A DNA stretch of 64,000 bases from Roseiarcus sp963775575 (GCA_963775575.1 CAVZJG010000003.1:434001-498000); one strand, 5' to 3'; positions 26,270 through 45,721 are shown, counted from the first letter of the stretch. The notes: a model not told the origin generated them from the letters alone. Program-made: numbers and translations.

Positions 26270-26662
26270 TCAGGCCGCCGCGGCGGCGGGCGCCGCCACT
26301 TCGCGAACGACGATGGTGATGTTCGAGAACGGCTTTTCGATCCGTCCCGACCGACCGCGCGCACGCGGGCTGAAACGCTTCAGCACAATGTCCTTGCCGA
26401 CGTAGGCCTCGCTGACGACGAGATCGTCGACGTCAAGCTCGTGGTTGTTCTCGGCGTTGGCGATCGCCGATTCCAGCGCCTTGCGCACTTCGAGCGAAAT
26501 CCTCTTATTGGAGAACTCCAGATCGGCGAGCGCGGTCGCCACCTTCTTGCCGCGGATGAGCTGGGCGAGCAGGTTGAGCTTCTGCGAGCCGACGCGCAGC
26601 ATGCGAATGGTCGCTTTGGCTTCGTTGTCGGCGAGACGGCGGGGATTGGCTTTCTTCGACAT
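26270..26662 (-). CDS. rplV: 50S ribosomal protein L22
   Basis: 130 residues. MLRVGSQKLNLLAQLIRGKK and the beta-hairpin KRFSPRARGRSGRIEKPFS, whose tip reaches the exit tunnel, are diagnostic. Ala-rich residues at the very C-terminus are lineage-specific. It follows rpsS by 4 bp. Confidence 0.97.
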   Translation of the reverse strand: MSKKANPRRLADNEAKATIRMLRVGSQKLNLLAQLIRGKKVATALADLEFSNKRISLEVRKALESAIANAENNHELDVDDLVVSEAYVGKDIVLKRFSPRARGRSGRIEKPFSNITIVVREVAAPAAAAA

Positions 26663-26666
26663 GGCT

Positions 26667-26945
26667 TTAAGCCCTCTTCGCCTTCTTGTCGGCCGAGTGG
26701 CCGTGGAAGGTGCGCGTCGGCGCGAATTCGCCGAACTTGTGGCCGATCATTTCCTCGGAAACCAACACCGGAATGTGTTTGTGGCCGTTGTGGACGCCGA
26801 AGGTCAGACCGACGAATTGCGGCAGAATCGTCGAGCGTCGGCTCCACATCTTGATGACGTCGGAGCGGCCGGACCCACGCGCCGCGTCGGCCTTCTTGAG
26901 CAGGTAGCCATCGACGAACGGCCCCTTCCAAATCGAGCGCGCCAT
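26667..26945 (-). CDS. rpsS: 30S ribosomal protein S19
   Basis: 92 residues, invariant size. MARSIWKGPFVDGYLLKKAD and the end HKFGEFAPTRTFHGHSADKK define S19, which pairs with S13 at the head of the small subunit. It lies 3 bp after rplB. Confidence 0.98.
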   Translation of the reverse strand: MARSIWKGPFVDGYLLKKADAARGSGRSDVIKMWSRRSTILPQFVGLTFGVHNGHKHIPVLVSEEMIGHKFGEFAPTRTFHGHSADKKAKRA

Positions 26946-26948
26946 GGC

Positions 26949-27788
26949 TCAGCCCTTCTTCTTGCGGACGTGCCGCGATGCGACGACGTATTTGTCGGTG
27001 GACTTGTTCGAGCGGGTCTTCTTGCCCTTGGTCGGCTTGCCCCAGGGCGAGACCGGATGACGGCCGCCCGACGTGCGTCCTTCGCCGCCGCCGTGGGGGT
27101 GGTCGACCGGGTTCATGGAGACGCCGCGATTGTGCGGACGTTGGCCGAGCCAACGGTTGCGGCCGGCCTTGCCGAGCGAGGCGTTCATGTGGTCCGGGTT
27201 GGAGACCGCGCCGACCGTGGCGAAGCACTGCCCGTGCACCAGGCGCTGCTCGCCCGAATTGAGCCGAAGCGAGACGTAGCCCTGATCGCGGCCGACGATC
27301 TGCGCGTAAGTTCCCGCCGAACGCGCCATCGCGCCGCCCTTGCCGATCTTCAATTCGACGTTGTGGACGATGGTGCCGACGGGAATGTTGGCGAGCGGCA
27401 TCGCGTTGCCCGGCTTGACGTCGACCTGCACGCCCGCGACCACCGAGTCGCCGACGCCGAGGCGCTGCGGCGCGATGATATAGGCCTGCTCGCCGTCTTC
27501 GTAGCCGATGAGGGCGATGAAGCTGGTGCGGTTGGGATCGTATTCGAGCCGCTCGACCTTGCCGACCGCGTCGAGCTTGCGCCGCCTGAAGTCGACGATG
27601 CGGTACGACCGCTTGTGGCCGCCGCCGCGAAAGCGCACCGAGATGCGGCCGGCGTTGTTGCGCCCGCCCTTCTCCGACTTGCCGACGGTCAGCGCCTTCA
27701 CCGGCTTGCCCTTGTGGAGCTCGCTGCGATCGACCAGGGCCAATTGGCGCAGGCCCGGGGTCGACGGATTGTAGGTCTTGAGAGCCAT
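26949..27788 (-). CDS. rplB: 50S ribosomal protein L2
   Basis: 279 residues. The conserved C-terminal loop MNPVDHPHGGGEGRTSGGRH with the functionally important His is intact, as are YNPSTPGLRQLA and GRNNAGRISVRFRGGGHKR. L2 is required for subunit joining and peptidyl-transferase activity. Confidence 0.98.
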   Translation of the reverse strand: MALKTYNPSTPGLRQLALVDRSELHKGKPVKALTVGKSEKGGRNNAGRISVRFRGGGHKRSYRIVDFRRRKLDAVGKVERLEYDPNRTSFIALIGYEDGEQAYIIAPQRLGVGDSVVAGVQVDVKPGNAMPLANIPVGTIVHNVELKIGKGGAMARSAGTYAQIVGRDQGYVSLRLNSGEQRLVHGQCFATVGAVSNPDHMNASLGKAGRNRWLGQRPHNRGVSMNPVDHPHGGGEGRTSGGRHPVSPWGKPTKGKKTRSNKSTDKYVVASRHVRKKKG

Positions 27789-27801
27789 TGTCCTTAAACC
27801 C

Positions 27802-28098
27802 CTAGAGACCGGTGGTCACGTCGATGCGATGACCGTCCGCGAGCGTCACCACGGCTTTCTTGACGTCCTGCTGCTTGCCGCGGACGCCGCGAAACACCTT
27901 GTTCTTGCCCTTGCGCAAAAGCGTGTTGACCGCCGTCACCTTGACGTCGAACAGCTTCTCGATCGCCGCCTTGATCTGCGGCTTGGTCGCCTCACGGCGC
28001 ACCTTGAACACGAACTGATTGCTCTCCGACGCGAGGGTCGCCTTTTCCGTGATCACCGGCGAAACGATCGTGTCGTAATGGCGGGCGTCTCTGGTCAT
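27802..28098 (-). CDS. rplW: 50S ribosomal protein L23
   Basis: 98 residues. YDTIVSPVITEKATLASES and VNTLLRKGKNKVFRGVRGKQ identify L23, the exit-tunnel docking site for trigger factor. The start overlaps the rplD stop by four bases (ATGA). Confidence 0.97.
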   Translation of the reverse strand: MTRDARHYDTIVSPVITEKATLASESNQFVFKVRREATKPQIKAAIEKLFDVKVTAVNTLLRKGKNKVFRGVRGKQQDVKKAVVTLADGHRIDVTTGL

Positions 28099-28715
28099 TT
28101 GAACCGCGCCTCCAGCGCTTCGATCGCCGCCCGGGTCAGCACGAGCTTGTCGCGGCGCATGATGTCGTAGACGTTGATGCCCTGCGCGGGCAGCACGTCG
28201 ACCTGCGGCAGGTTGCGCGCGGCGGCGGCGAAATTGGCGTCGACTTGGGCGCCGTCGATGATCAACACGTTGCGGAGCGCCGTCTTGGCGAGGTGTTCGC
28301 GCAGCGCCTTGGTCTTGGCTTCGGCGAGCTGCGCGCGCTCCCAGACGACCAGCCCGCCGGCGCGCTGCTTGGCCGACAGCGCGTGGCGCAGCGCCAGCGC
28401 GCGCACCTTCTTGGGCAGATCGTGGGCGTGGCTGCGCAGCACCGGGCCCATCGCCCGGCCGCCGCCGCGGAACTGCGGCACGCGCGCCGAGCCGTGACGG
28501 GCGCCGCCAGTGCCCTTCTGCTTGTACATCTTCTTGCCGGTGCGGTTGATCTCGCCGCGCCCCAGCGTCTTGTGGGCGCCAACCTGGCGCTTGGCCAATT
28601 GCCAGCGCACCATGCGCGCGATGATGTCCGCGCGCGGCTCCAGTCCGAAGATCGCGTCGTCGAGCTCCAGCGAGCCGGCCGCGCTTCCGTCAATCGACGT
28701 CATGGCGAATTTCAT
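28095..28715 (-). CDS. rplD: 50S ribosomal protein L4
   Basis: 206 residues. KTLGRGEINRTGKKMYKQKG, TGGARHGSARVPQFRGGG and GINVYDIMRRDKLVLTRAAI are diagnostic of L4, which lines the exit tunnel and in E. coli represses the S10 operon. The frame is open upstream, but MKFAMTSIDGSAAGS fits the family start and lies 4 bp after rplC. Confidence 0.97.
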   Translation of the reverse strand: MKFAMTSIDGSAAGSLELDDAIFGLEPRADIIARMVRWQLAKRQVGAHKTLGRGEINRTGKKMYKQKGTGGARHGSARVPQFRGGGRAMGPVLRSHAHDLPKKVRALALRHALSAKQRAGGLVVWERAQLAEAKTKALREHLAKTALRNVLIIDGAQVDANFAAAARNLPQVDVLPAQGINVYDIMRRDKLVLTRAAIEALEARFK

Positions 28716-28719
28716 GGCG

Positions 28720-29442
28720 TCATTCTCCCTTCGGCGCGGCGGCGGGCGCGGCGGCCGACGCTTCGTTGTGAACGCGGAACTTGCCGGGCGTCGGCGCGTC
28801 CTTCGGCAGCGGCTTCTTGACCGCGTCGCGCACCGCAATCCAGCCGCCGGCATGGCCGGGCACCGCGCCCTCGACCAGGATCAGGCCGCGCTCGGCGTCG
28901 GTCCGCACCACGCGCAGGTTCTGCGTCGTCACTCGGTCGACGCCCATGTGGCCCGCCATCTTCTTGTTCTTCCAGGTCTTGCCCGGGTCCTGACGGCCGC
29001 CGGTCGAACCGTGCGAGCGGTGCGAGATCGAAACGCCGTGGGTCGCGCGCAAGCCATGGAAGCCCCAGCGCTTCATCGGCCCGGCGAAGCCCTTGCCGAT
29101 GGTCACCCCGGTCACGTCGACGAACTGGCCGACCAGAAAGTGATCGGCGGTGATCTCAGCCCCGACCGGAATCAGCTTGTCCTCGCCGACGCGAAATTCG
29201 GCGAGCTTCATCTTCGGCTCGACGCGAGCGACGGCGAAGCGGCCGCGCTCGGCCTTGGAGACGTTCTTGACCTTGGCGCGGCCAATGCCGAGCTGAAGCG
29301 CGGTGTAGCCGTTCTTCTCCTGCGTGCGATGCGCGACGACCTGGCAGCCCTCGACCTTGAGAACCGTGACCGGCACGTGATCGCCCGCGTCGGTGAAGAT
29401 GCGGGTCATCCCCAGCTTCTGTGCGATGATGCCTGAACGCAT
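28720..29442 (-). CDS. rplC: 50S ribosomal protein L3
   Basis: 240 residues. MRSGIIAQKLGMTRIFTDAG, HGVSISHRSHGSTGGRQDPG and KNKKMAGHMGVDRVTTQNL are diagnostic; L3 is an assembly initiator near the peptidyl-transferase centre. The Ala/Pro-rich C-terminal 25 residues extend beyond the E. coli end, as in many alphaproteobacteria. Confidence 0.97.
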   Translation of the reverse strand: MRSGIIAQKLGMTRIFTDAGDHVPVTVLKVEGCQVVAHRTQEKNGYTALQLGIGRAKVKNVSKAERGRFAVARVEPKMKLAEFRVGEDKLIPVGAEITADHFLVGQFVDVTGVTIGKGFAGPMKRWGFHGLRATHGVSISHRSHGSTGGRQDPGKTWKNKKMAGHMGVDRVTTQNLRVVRTDAERGLILVEGAVPGHAGGWIAVRDAVKKPLPKDAPTPGKFRVHNEASAAAPAAAPKGE

Positions 29443-29501
29443 GGCGTTAATCCCTCGGAGCGCATCCGCTTGAGAAAGCGGACCGGCGCCCGTCCAATCC
29501 C

Positions 29502-29810
<309 letters not shown>

Positions 29811-29875
29811 GTGTCGAGATCCCTGCCCGGCGCGGACGGGGCGGAGCGCCCCGCCCGGCTTTCACGGCGCTTTCG

Positions 29876-31066
29876 TCACTCCGCGATGGAGACGACGACG
29901 CCGGACCCGACCGTGCGTCCGCCTTCGCGAATGGCGAAGCGCAGTTTCTCCTCCATCGCGATCGGCACGATCAGCGTGACCTCGATCGTCACATTATCGC
30001 CCGGCATCACCATTTCCGTGCCTTCGGGCAGCTGAACGATGCCGGTCACGTCGGTGGTGCGGAAGTAGAACTGCGGGCGGTAATTGGTGAAGAACGGCGT
30101 GTGACGGCCGCCTTCTTCCTTGGTCAGGATGTAGGCCTCGGCCTTGAACTTGGTGTGCGGTTTGACCGAGCCGGGCTTGCACAGCACCTGGCCGCGCTCG
30201 ACGTCCTCGCGCTTGGTGCCGCGCAGCAGGCAGCCGACGTTGTCGCCGGCCTCGCCCTGATCGAGCAATTTACGGAACATTTCGACGCCGGTGACGGTGG
30301 TCTTGACCGTCTCCCTGAGGCCGACGATCTCGACTTCCTCGCCGACCTTGATGACGCCGCGCTCGATGCGGCCGGTGGCCACCGTGCCGCGGCCAGAAAT
30401 CGAGAACACGTCTTCGACCGGCATCAGGAAGGGCTTGTCCTTCGGACGATCGGGCTGCGGGATATAATTGTCGACCGCGTCCATCAACTTCAGGATCGAA
30501 TCATGGCCCATTTCCGGATGCGTGCCTTCGAGCGCGAACAGCGCCGAGCCCTTGATGACCGGAATTTCGTCGCCGGGAAATTCGTACTTCGACAGCAGTT
30601 CGCGAACTTCCAGCTCGACCAGTTCGAGCAATTCGGGATCGTCGACCATGTCGACCTTGTTCATGTACACCACCAGCGCGGGGACGCCGACCTGGCGCGC
30701 GAGCAGGATGTGCTCGCGGGTCTGCGGCATCGGACCGTCGGCCGCCGAGACGACCAGGATCGCGCCGTCCATCTGCGCGGCGCCGGTGATCATGTTCTTG
30801 ATGTAGTCGGCGTGGCCGGGGCAGTCGACGTGCGCGTAATGGCGCTTCTTCGTCGTGTATTCGACGTGCGCCGTCGAAATCGTGATGCCGCGCGCCTTTT
30901 CTTCGGGCGCCTTGTCGATCTGATCGTAGGCCGTGAAAACCGCGCCGCCGGTCTCGGCGAGAACCTTGGTGATCGCCGCCGTCAGCGTCGTCTTGCCGTG
31001 GTCGACGTGGCCGATCGTGCCGATGTTGCAGTGCGGCTTGGTGCGTGAAAACCTTTCTTTGGCCAT
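29876..31066 (-). CDS. tuf: Elongation factor Tu
   Basis: 396 residues, canonical. The GTPase motifs are GHVDHGKT (19-26), DCPGHADY and NKVD; domains 2 and 3 follow with GRGTVATGRIERG and FTNYRPQFYFRTTDVTG. It delivers aminoacyl-tRNA to the A site. It lies between fusA and rpsJ. A second tuf copy is common in alphaproteobacteria but none is in this window. Confidence 0.98.
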   Translation of the reverse strand: MAKERFSRTKPHCNIGTIGHVDHGKTTLTAAITKVLAETGGAVFTAYDQIDKAPEEKARGITISTAHVEYTTKKRHYAHVDCPGHADYIKNMITGAAQMDGAILVVSAADGPMPQTREHILLARQVGVPALVVYMNKVDMVDDPELLELVELEVRELLSKYEFPGDEIPVIKGSALFALEGTHPEMGHDSILKLMDAVDNYIPQPDRPKDKPFLMPVEDVFSISGRGTVATGRIERGVIKVGEEVEIVGLRETVKTTVTGVEMFRKLLDQGEAGDNVGCLLRGTKREDVERGQVLCKPGSVKPHTKFKAEAYILTKEEGGRHTPFFTNYRPQFYFRTTDVTGIVQLPEGTEMVMPGDNVTIEVTLIVPIAMEEKLRFAIREGGRTVGSGVVVSIAE

Positions 31067-31119
31067 GGCCGGGCTCCTTCTTGTGATCTCTTAATGCGCT
31101 GGGATTCGAGCTCTACGCG

Positions 31120-33195
<2,076 letters not shown>

Positions 33196-33227
33196 AATCT
33201 CGATCCCGTATGGAGGTCAGCGGCCGC

Positions 33228-33698
33228 TCACCAGCGATAGTGAGCGAACGCGCGGTTGGCTTCCGCCATCCGGTGGGTGTCTTCGCGCTTCTTGACCGCG
33301 GCGCCGCGGTTGTTCGAGGCGTCGAGCAATTCGGCGGAAAGCCGGTCGACCATGGTCTTGTCGTTGCGGTCGCGCGCGGCGGCGATGATCCAGCGGATCG
33401 CCAGCGCCTGCCGGCGCTCGGTCCGCACTTCGACGGGCACCTGATAGGTCGCGCCGCCGACGCGGCGCGAGCGCACTTCCACCGCCGGCGCGACGTTCTC
33501 CAACGCCTGACGGAACACGGCGATGGGATCGCTCTTGGCTTTGGTCTCGATGCCCTCGAGGGCGCCGTAGACGATCGCCTCGGCGACCGATTTCTTGCCT
33601 TCGTACATGATCGTATTCATGAACTTGGCGATCACGAGGTCGCCGTATTTGGCGTCCGGAATGATTTCGCGTCTCTCGGCGCTATGGCGGCGCGACAT
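33228..33698 (-). CDS. rpsG: 30S ribosomal protein S7
   Basis: 156 residues. Start MSRRHSAERREIIPDAKYGD; RVGGATYQVPVEVRTERRQA and AFAHYRW at the end are diagnostic. S7 binds the 16S 3' domain and in E. coli represses the str operon. Upstream in-frame codons lack family similarity. Confidence 0.97.
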   Translation of the reverse strand: MSRRHSAERREIIPDAKYGDLVIAKFMNTIMYEGKKSVAEAIVYGALEGIETKAKSDPIAVFRQALENVAPAVEVRSRRVGGATYQVPVEVRTERRQALAIRWIIAAARDRNDKTMVDRLSAELLDASNNRGAAVKKREDTHRMAEANRAFAHYRW

Positions 33699-33767
33699 GG
33701 CCTGGTTCTCTTTCTTGATCCTCACGGCCGGGCTTGGCCCGGCCATCCGTTTGAATTCTCTCCAGCG

Positions 33768-33799
33768 ATCCTCGGGTCTCGCTGCGCTCGCCCGAGGAT
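33768..33799. repeat. Palindromic element between rpsL and rpsG
   Basis: ATCCTCGGG (33768-33776) and CCCGAGGAT (33791-33799) form a perfect 9-bp inverted repeat around the 14-nt loop TCTCGCTGCGCTCG; a second CGCTGCGCTC follows just outside. It looks like an interspersed REP-type palindrome inside the str operon. It lacks a T-run, so it is probably not a terminator. Confidence 0.6.
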
Positions 33800-33818
33800 G
33801 CCCTTCGCTGCGCTCAGG

Positions 33819-34190
33819 TCACTTGGGACGCTTGGCGCCGTATTTCGAACGGCGCTGCTTGCGGTCCTTCACGCCCTGGGTGTCGAGCACGCCGCGCAGG
33901 ATGTGATAGCGCACGCCGGGCAAGTCCTTGACGCGGCCGCCGCGGATCATCACCACCGAGTGCTCTTGCAGATTGTGGCCTTCGCCGGGGATGTAGCCGA
34001 TGACTTCGAAACCGTTGGTCAGACGAACCTTGGCCACCTTGCGCAGAGCCGAATTCGGCTTTTTCGGCGTGGTCGTGTAGACGCGGGTGCAAACGCCGCG
34101 CTTCTGCGGGCTCGCCTCGAGGTGGCGCGCCTTTTCGCGGTAGGTCTTGGGTTGCCGCGGTTTGCGGATCAACTGGCTGATCGTCGGCAT
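33819..34190 (-). CDS. rpsL: 30S ribosomal protein S12
   Basis: 123 residues. MPTISQLIRKPRQPKTYREK is the start; TTPKKPNSALRKVAKVRLTN and GGRVKDLPGVRYH contain the two Lys sites linked to streptomycin response, both with the susceptible residue. S12 monitors decoding at the A site. First gene of the str group here. Confidence 0.98.
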   Translation of the reverse strand: MPTISQLIRKPRQPKTYREKARHLEASPQKRGVCTRVYTTTPKKPNSALRKVAKVRLTNGFEVIGYIPGEGHNLQEHSVVMIRGGRVKDLPGVRYHILRGVLDTQGVKDRKQRRSKYGAKRPK

Positions 34191-34595
34191 TGCTAACCCT
34201 TCGTCCCGTTCCAAAATGGCGCGGCCGCGAGGCCGAGCCGCTCGAAATTCTCAGCCCATCGTCGGCGCCAGGCGCGAAACCAAACGCGCCGCGAAAACCC
34301 CGCTCGAGGGTCTTGGGCGCTGACGAAGCAGAGGACCGCGGGAGACCCGCGTTCTTGCATCTTCAAACCCGACCGAGGTTCGCCCGGCCGGTATGGTCTT
34401 CTCGTCGATGAGATCGCCAGCGTTTAGAGCCGATAGGTCTGGGGCGCGTCGCCCCAAACAGCAAAGCTCTACGGCCTGTCGAAAGCGCGCGGACCATATT
34501 CGCGGCGTCGGGGGGCGTCAATCCCTTTCAACCGAGAAAAAGCGCCAAAATGAGCGAAAATTCGGCTCGGGAGTCGCGGCGCGACCGCGCGCGCC
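34191..34595 (-). other. Long rpsL leader and promoter region
   Basis: This 405-bp region has no credible gene on either strand. On the minus strand it holds a good sigma70-type promoter (listed separately) followed by about 300 nt of leader before rpsL. A small hairpin GGGGCGcgtCGCCCC occurs at 34441-34455. No T-rich attenuator terminator is seen. Confidence 0.6.
34493..34521 (-). promoter_or_regulatory. Probable promoter of the rpsL-rpsG-fusA-tuf group
   Basis: Reading the minus strand, TTGACG (34521-34516) is followed after exactly 17 bp by TATGGT (34498-34493). This matches the housekeeping consensus at 5/6 and 4/6 positions with ideal spacing. It lies about 300 bp upstream of rpsL. Confidence 0.6.
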
Positions 34596-35078
34596 TCAAT
34601 TCCAGCGCTCGGCGTCGGCGGCGAAGGGCGCTTCGCCCGGCGGCTCGAGGATCGCCACCGCGCGCAGCAACTGGAACGGTTCGTCGCCCTCGCTGGCGAC
34701 CGGCACGATCCGCACGCCGAAATCGCCCTCGCCCGGACTCTCCCCGACCGCGACGCGCGAGGCGACGCCGTGGCGCAGCGTCGTCCCGATCGCCGCGGCG
34801 AGCATTTCGTCGGCCGCCCGGTCGCGCGCCCGGAGGCGATGGCCGCAGAGGTACAGGCCGTCGCCCATCAGCCGCGTCGCCCGCTCGTTGAGGTGCAGCA
34901 CCTCGCCCTCTCCGTCGAGCAGCGCGGCGGCCGCGCCGATCAGCTCGAGGCCGTCGGCGACGCCGCGCGCCCGGGCGCCGGCGAGCAACGGCGCGAGCGG
35001 CGCCCGCATCGCTTCGCCTTCGGCGCCCTGTCCATCGGCGACGCCGCCGGCGCGGCGCGGATCAACATACACGGTCAT
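34596..35078 (-). CDS. PAS-like sensor domain protein without output domain
   Basis: 160 residues. LIGAAAALLDGEGEVLHLNE, then RATRLMGDGLYLCGHRLRAR, DRAADEMLAAAI and GDFGVRIVPV resemble the PAS-like N-terminal half of a group of LuxR-type regulators, but the protein stops at AERWN with no helix-turn-helix. It could be a free-standing sensor or a relic. It sits between rpoC and rpsL on the same strand, a place normally empty or holding ribosomal genes. No ligand residue can be named. Confidence 0.55.
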   Translation of the reverse strand: MTVYVDPRRAGGVADGQGAEGEAMRAPLAPLLAGARARGVADGLELIGAAAALLDGEGEVLHLNERATRLMGDGLYLCGHRLRARDRAADEMLAAAIGTTLRHGVASRVAVGESPGEGDFGVRIVPVASEGDEPFQLLRAVAILEPPGEAPFAADAERWN

Positions 35079-35242
35079 GGCGGGCCTCGTGGGGCTTTGC
35101 CGTTTCGCCCGTGCGCGAGACTCCGCTCACAGACGCTTAACGGCTGCAACAAAGCGTGATTTCTCGGCCGATTGAAGACCGGATTGGGGCGCGCGCGCGG
35201 CGTCGCCGGGACGCTTCCTGGGCGATCCCGCCCGCACAGACG

Positions 35243-35272
35243 AAAAGAGCCGCCCGAAAGCGGCTCTTTTTT
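35243..35272. terminator. Bidirectional terminator after rpoC
   Basis: AAAAGAGCCGC / GCGGCTCTTTT form an 11-bp perfect stem with a 6-nt loop; T-runs follow on both strands (TTTTTT on plus, TTTTC on minus). It lies about 45 bp after the rpoC stop and separates the rpoBC transcript from the PAS-like gene and the str operon. Confidence 0.9.
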
Positions 35273-35314
35273 AGCGCTTGCAAGCTCGTCGCGCCCGCTC
35301 GAGGGCGCGCGGGG

Positions 35315-39574
<4,260 letters not shown>

Positions 39575-39710
39575 GCTTGCATCTCCTGCGGGGCCGTTCG
39601 CGCCCGTATCGCGCTCGCGGCCCGCGTTGATGGAAAGGCGGGGGAAACGGCGATTTCCCGCCTCGAGCCAGGCCGAGCGCCCGAAAAACGCGGGCGCGGC
39701 GGCTCAAAAA

Positions 39711-43832
<4,122 letters not shown>

Positions 43833-44109
43833 GTCGCTCCTCAATTCAAACTCGCCGCCGCACTCTCGGGGCCGGCGCTCCCTTCAAACTCAAGAGAGCG
43901 ACGCCAGCCCGGACGGCAGACGGCGCGGGCCCAAGGCCCGAAAATTCGTTTGCGCCGCGCCCGGAGCGCGATGCCTGCTCAGCCGACCGGACCTCGAGCC
44001 CGGCCGGCGAAAGTCAAGTTACGCGAACGCAACTCAAACAGCTGAACGGCCCCAAGCCTAAGCCGGGACCGTTCGATTCGCGCGGAGATGCGAATGGGAC
44101 CCACGGTTT

Positions 44110-44487
44110 CTATTTGAGCTCGACCTTGGCGCCGGCCTTTTCCAAGGCGGCCTTGATCTTCTCGGCCTCTTCCTTGGAGACGCCTTCCTTGACCGGCTTG
44201 GGAGCGCCTTCGACCAGATCCTTGGCTTCCTTGAGGCCGAGCGAGGTGATGGCGCGAACTTCCTTGATGACCTCGATCTTCTTTTCACCGATGGCGGAGA
44301 GCACGACCGTGAACTCGGTCTGCTCTTCCACCGGGGCGGCGGCGGCGGCGGCGCCCGGCGCGGCGGCGACCGCGACGGCGGCGGCGGCCGAAACGCCCCA
44401 CTTGGCCTCCAGGAGCTTGGCGAGTTCGGCCGCCTCGAGGACGGTCAGACCCGACAATTCGTCGACGATCTTTTGCAGATTAGCCAT
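44110..44487 (-). CDS. rplL: 50S ribosomal protein L7/L12
   Basis: 125 residues. The N-terminal dimerisation helix (LQKIVDELSGLTVLEAAELA), an Ala-rich hinge, and the C-terminal factor-binding domain (KEVRAITSLGLKEAKDLVEG, KAALEKAGAKVELK) are all present. It forms the multi-copy stalk that recruits translation GTPases. It follows rplJ by about 50 bp. Confidence 0.98.
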   Translation of the reverse strand: MANLQKIVDELSGLTVLEAAELAKLLEAKWGVSAAAAVAVAAAPGAAAAAAPVEEQTEFTVVLSAIGEKKIEVIKEVRAITSLGLKEAKDLVEGAPKPVKEGVSKEEAEKIKAALEKAGAKVELK

Positions 44488-44538
44488 TGTTGCTATTCCT
44501 ATATGGTTCGAACCAGGGAATTGTGAAGAGCCTCGGGG

Positions 44539-45054
44539 TCAGGCTGCGTCTTTGGCGGCGTAGGCCCCCATCACCCGCGCGAGCTTGGCGGCGGGCGCGT
44601 TGGCGAGCTGCGCGAGCTTGGTCGCCGGGGCCATGAGGAGCCCGAGCAACTTGGCGCGCAGTTCGTCGAGGGAGGGCAGGATCGCCAGCGCCCTGACCCC
44701 CTCGACATTGAGGGCCGTCTTGCCCATGGCGCCGCCCAGGAGCACGAACTTGTCGTGATCCTTGGCGAAAGCCACGGCTGCCTTGGCCGCCGCCACCGGA
44801 TCGCTGGAATGGGCGATCAGGGTCGGCCCCTTGAGAAGCGGGCCAATCGAAGCGACGTCCGTGCCTTCGAGAGCAATCTGGGCGAGGCGGTTCTTGGCGA
44901 CCCGAACGTGCGCCCCCGCCTGCCGCATCTGCTTGCGCAGACGCTGCATCTGGGCCACGGTCAGGCCGGAATATTGCGCCACCACCACCACCGAAGTCCT
45001 GGCGAAGACTTCGTGCAGGGAAGCGACGGCTTCCTTCTTTTCCGCTCTATCCAC
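44539..45054 (-). CDS. rplJ: 50S ribosomal protein L10
   Basis: 171 residues, base of the L7/L12 stalk. The start is GTG: VDRAEKKEAVASLHEVF matches the MDRAxK opening of alphaproteobacterial L10, and CCGGAGAAA lies upstream. The longer frame to 45177 is Arg/Cys-rich and unlike L10. SVVVVAQYSGLTVAQMQRLR and VRVAKNRLAQIAL are diagnostic. The usual upstream rplK-rplA pair is missing. Confidence 0.96.
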   Translation of the reverse strand: MDRAEKKEAVASLHEVFARTSVVVVAQYSGLTVAQMQRLRKQMRQAGAHVRVAKNRLAQIALEGTDVASIGPLLKGPTLIAHSSDPVAAAKAAVAFAKDHDKFVLLGGAMGKTALNVEGVRALAILPSLDELRAKLLGLLMAPATKLAQLANAPAAKLARVMGAYAAKDAA

Positions 45055-45721
45055 GGTGCTTTCTCCGGTTGGCGGGAATATCCCGCCTCCTGCACATGCC
45101 GCGTCCGCCCGCCTTACGAAAAAAGCGCTCGGCCGCGACCGCTTGCGCCTGTCCCCGGAGCCGGGCTCGACGCCCACCGCCGGACAGATGGTTCGAACCG
45201 CACGCGCCGAAGGGCTTGGCTGCGAGCCGCCCGACGCAAGAATCGGTCTTCCCCGTCTATGCAGGCCCCCCTGAAAACCCGCTCGAATCGCGGCAGGGAA
45301 TTAAGCGGCGCCTCCCGAGCGGGGAGACGCGCGCGCCGGCAGTCTCGGACAGGACATGGCCGGACAAGACCCGGGAGATATCCCCCCGCGCCCTCCGGCC
45401 TATCCGCCGCTCACGCTGCGACGCTCCCCAACAAAGGGGCGCGCTCAAGCGAAGCGGAAGCCACTGATGATCCATAAGGGGTCGCATCGCGCCGCCGACC
45501 CCGGGGCGCTTTTAGCCGGCTTAAACCCTTCTGCCAAGAGGCTTGGTGAAATTTATTGTTGCGCCGCGTCATTAGCGCGCGACTCGGGCGAAATCCGGGC
45601 GCCTTGTGGGCGAGGGCGTGTCGAAACGGTCGGCGCCCGTGAGCGCCTCGCCGCGCTTGCGCCGAGCCGCCAAGCGTTATATCTGTTTGCAGGTATCCTG
45701 ATATCCCGCTTAAGGCATCCC
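45055..45721 (-). other. rplJ leader and divergent vapB promoter region
   Basis: This 667-bp region contains no convincing gene; the plus-strand frame 45356-45796 is only meaningful from 45722 on (vapB). On the minus strand a promoter (listed separately) would give a leader of about 450 nt before rplJ, fitting the long folded L10 leader known in other bacteria. Next to vapB is AT-richer DNA with GGTATCCTGATATCC, a possible autoregulatory operator. Confidence 0.55.
45509..45537 (-). promoter_or_regulatory. Probable rplJ-rplL-rpoBC promoter
   Basis: On the minus strand TTGGCA (45537-45532) and TAAAAG (45514-45509) are spaced by 17 bp; they match the consensus at 5/6 and 4/6 positions. It is the best pair upstream of rplJ. 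Activity is inferred. Confidence 0.5.

Noticed and set aside
29811..29875. Terminator between tuf and rpsJ
   Set aside because: A GC-rich hairpin (GGGGCG-GAG-CGCCCC) exists but has no T-run on the minus strand; readthrough into the S10 cluster seems likely.
45356..45721. Upstream extension of the vapB frame
   Set aside because: Only the part from the GTG at 45722 resembles VapB and has a ribosome site; the rest overlaps the rplJ leader and promoter.
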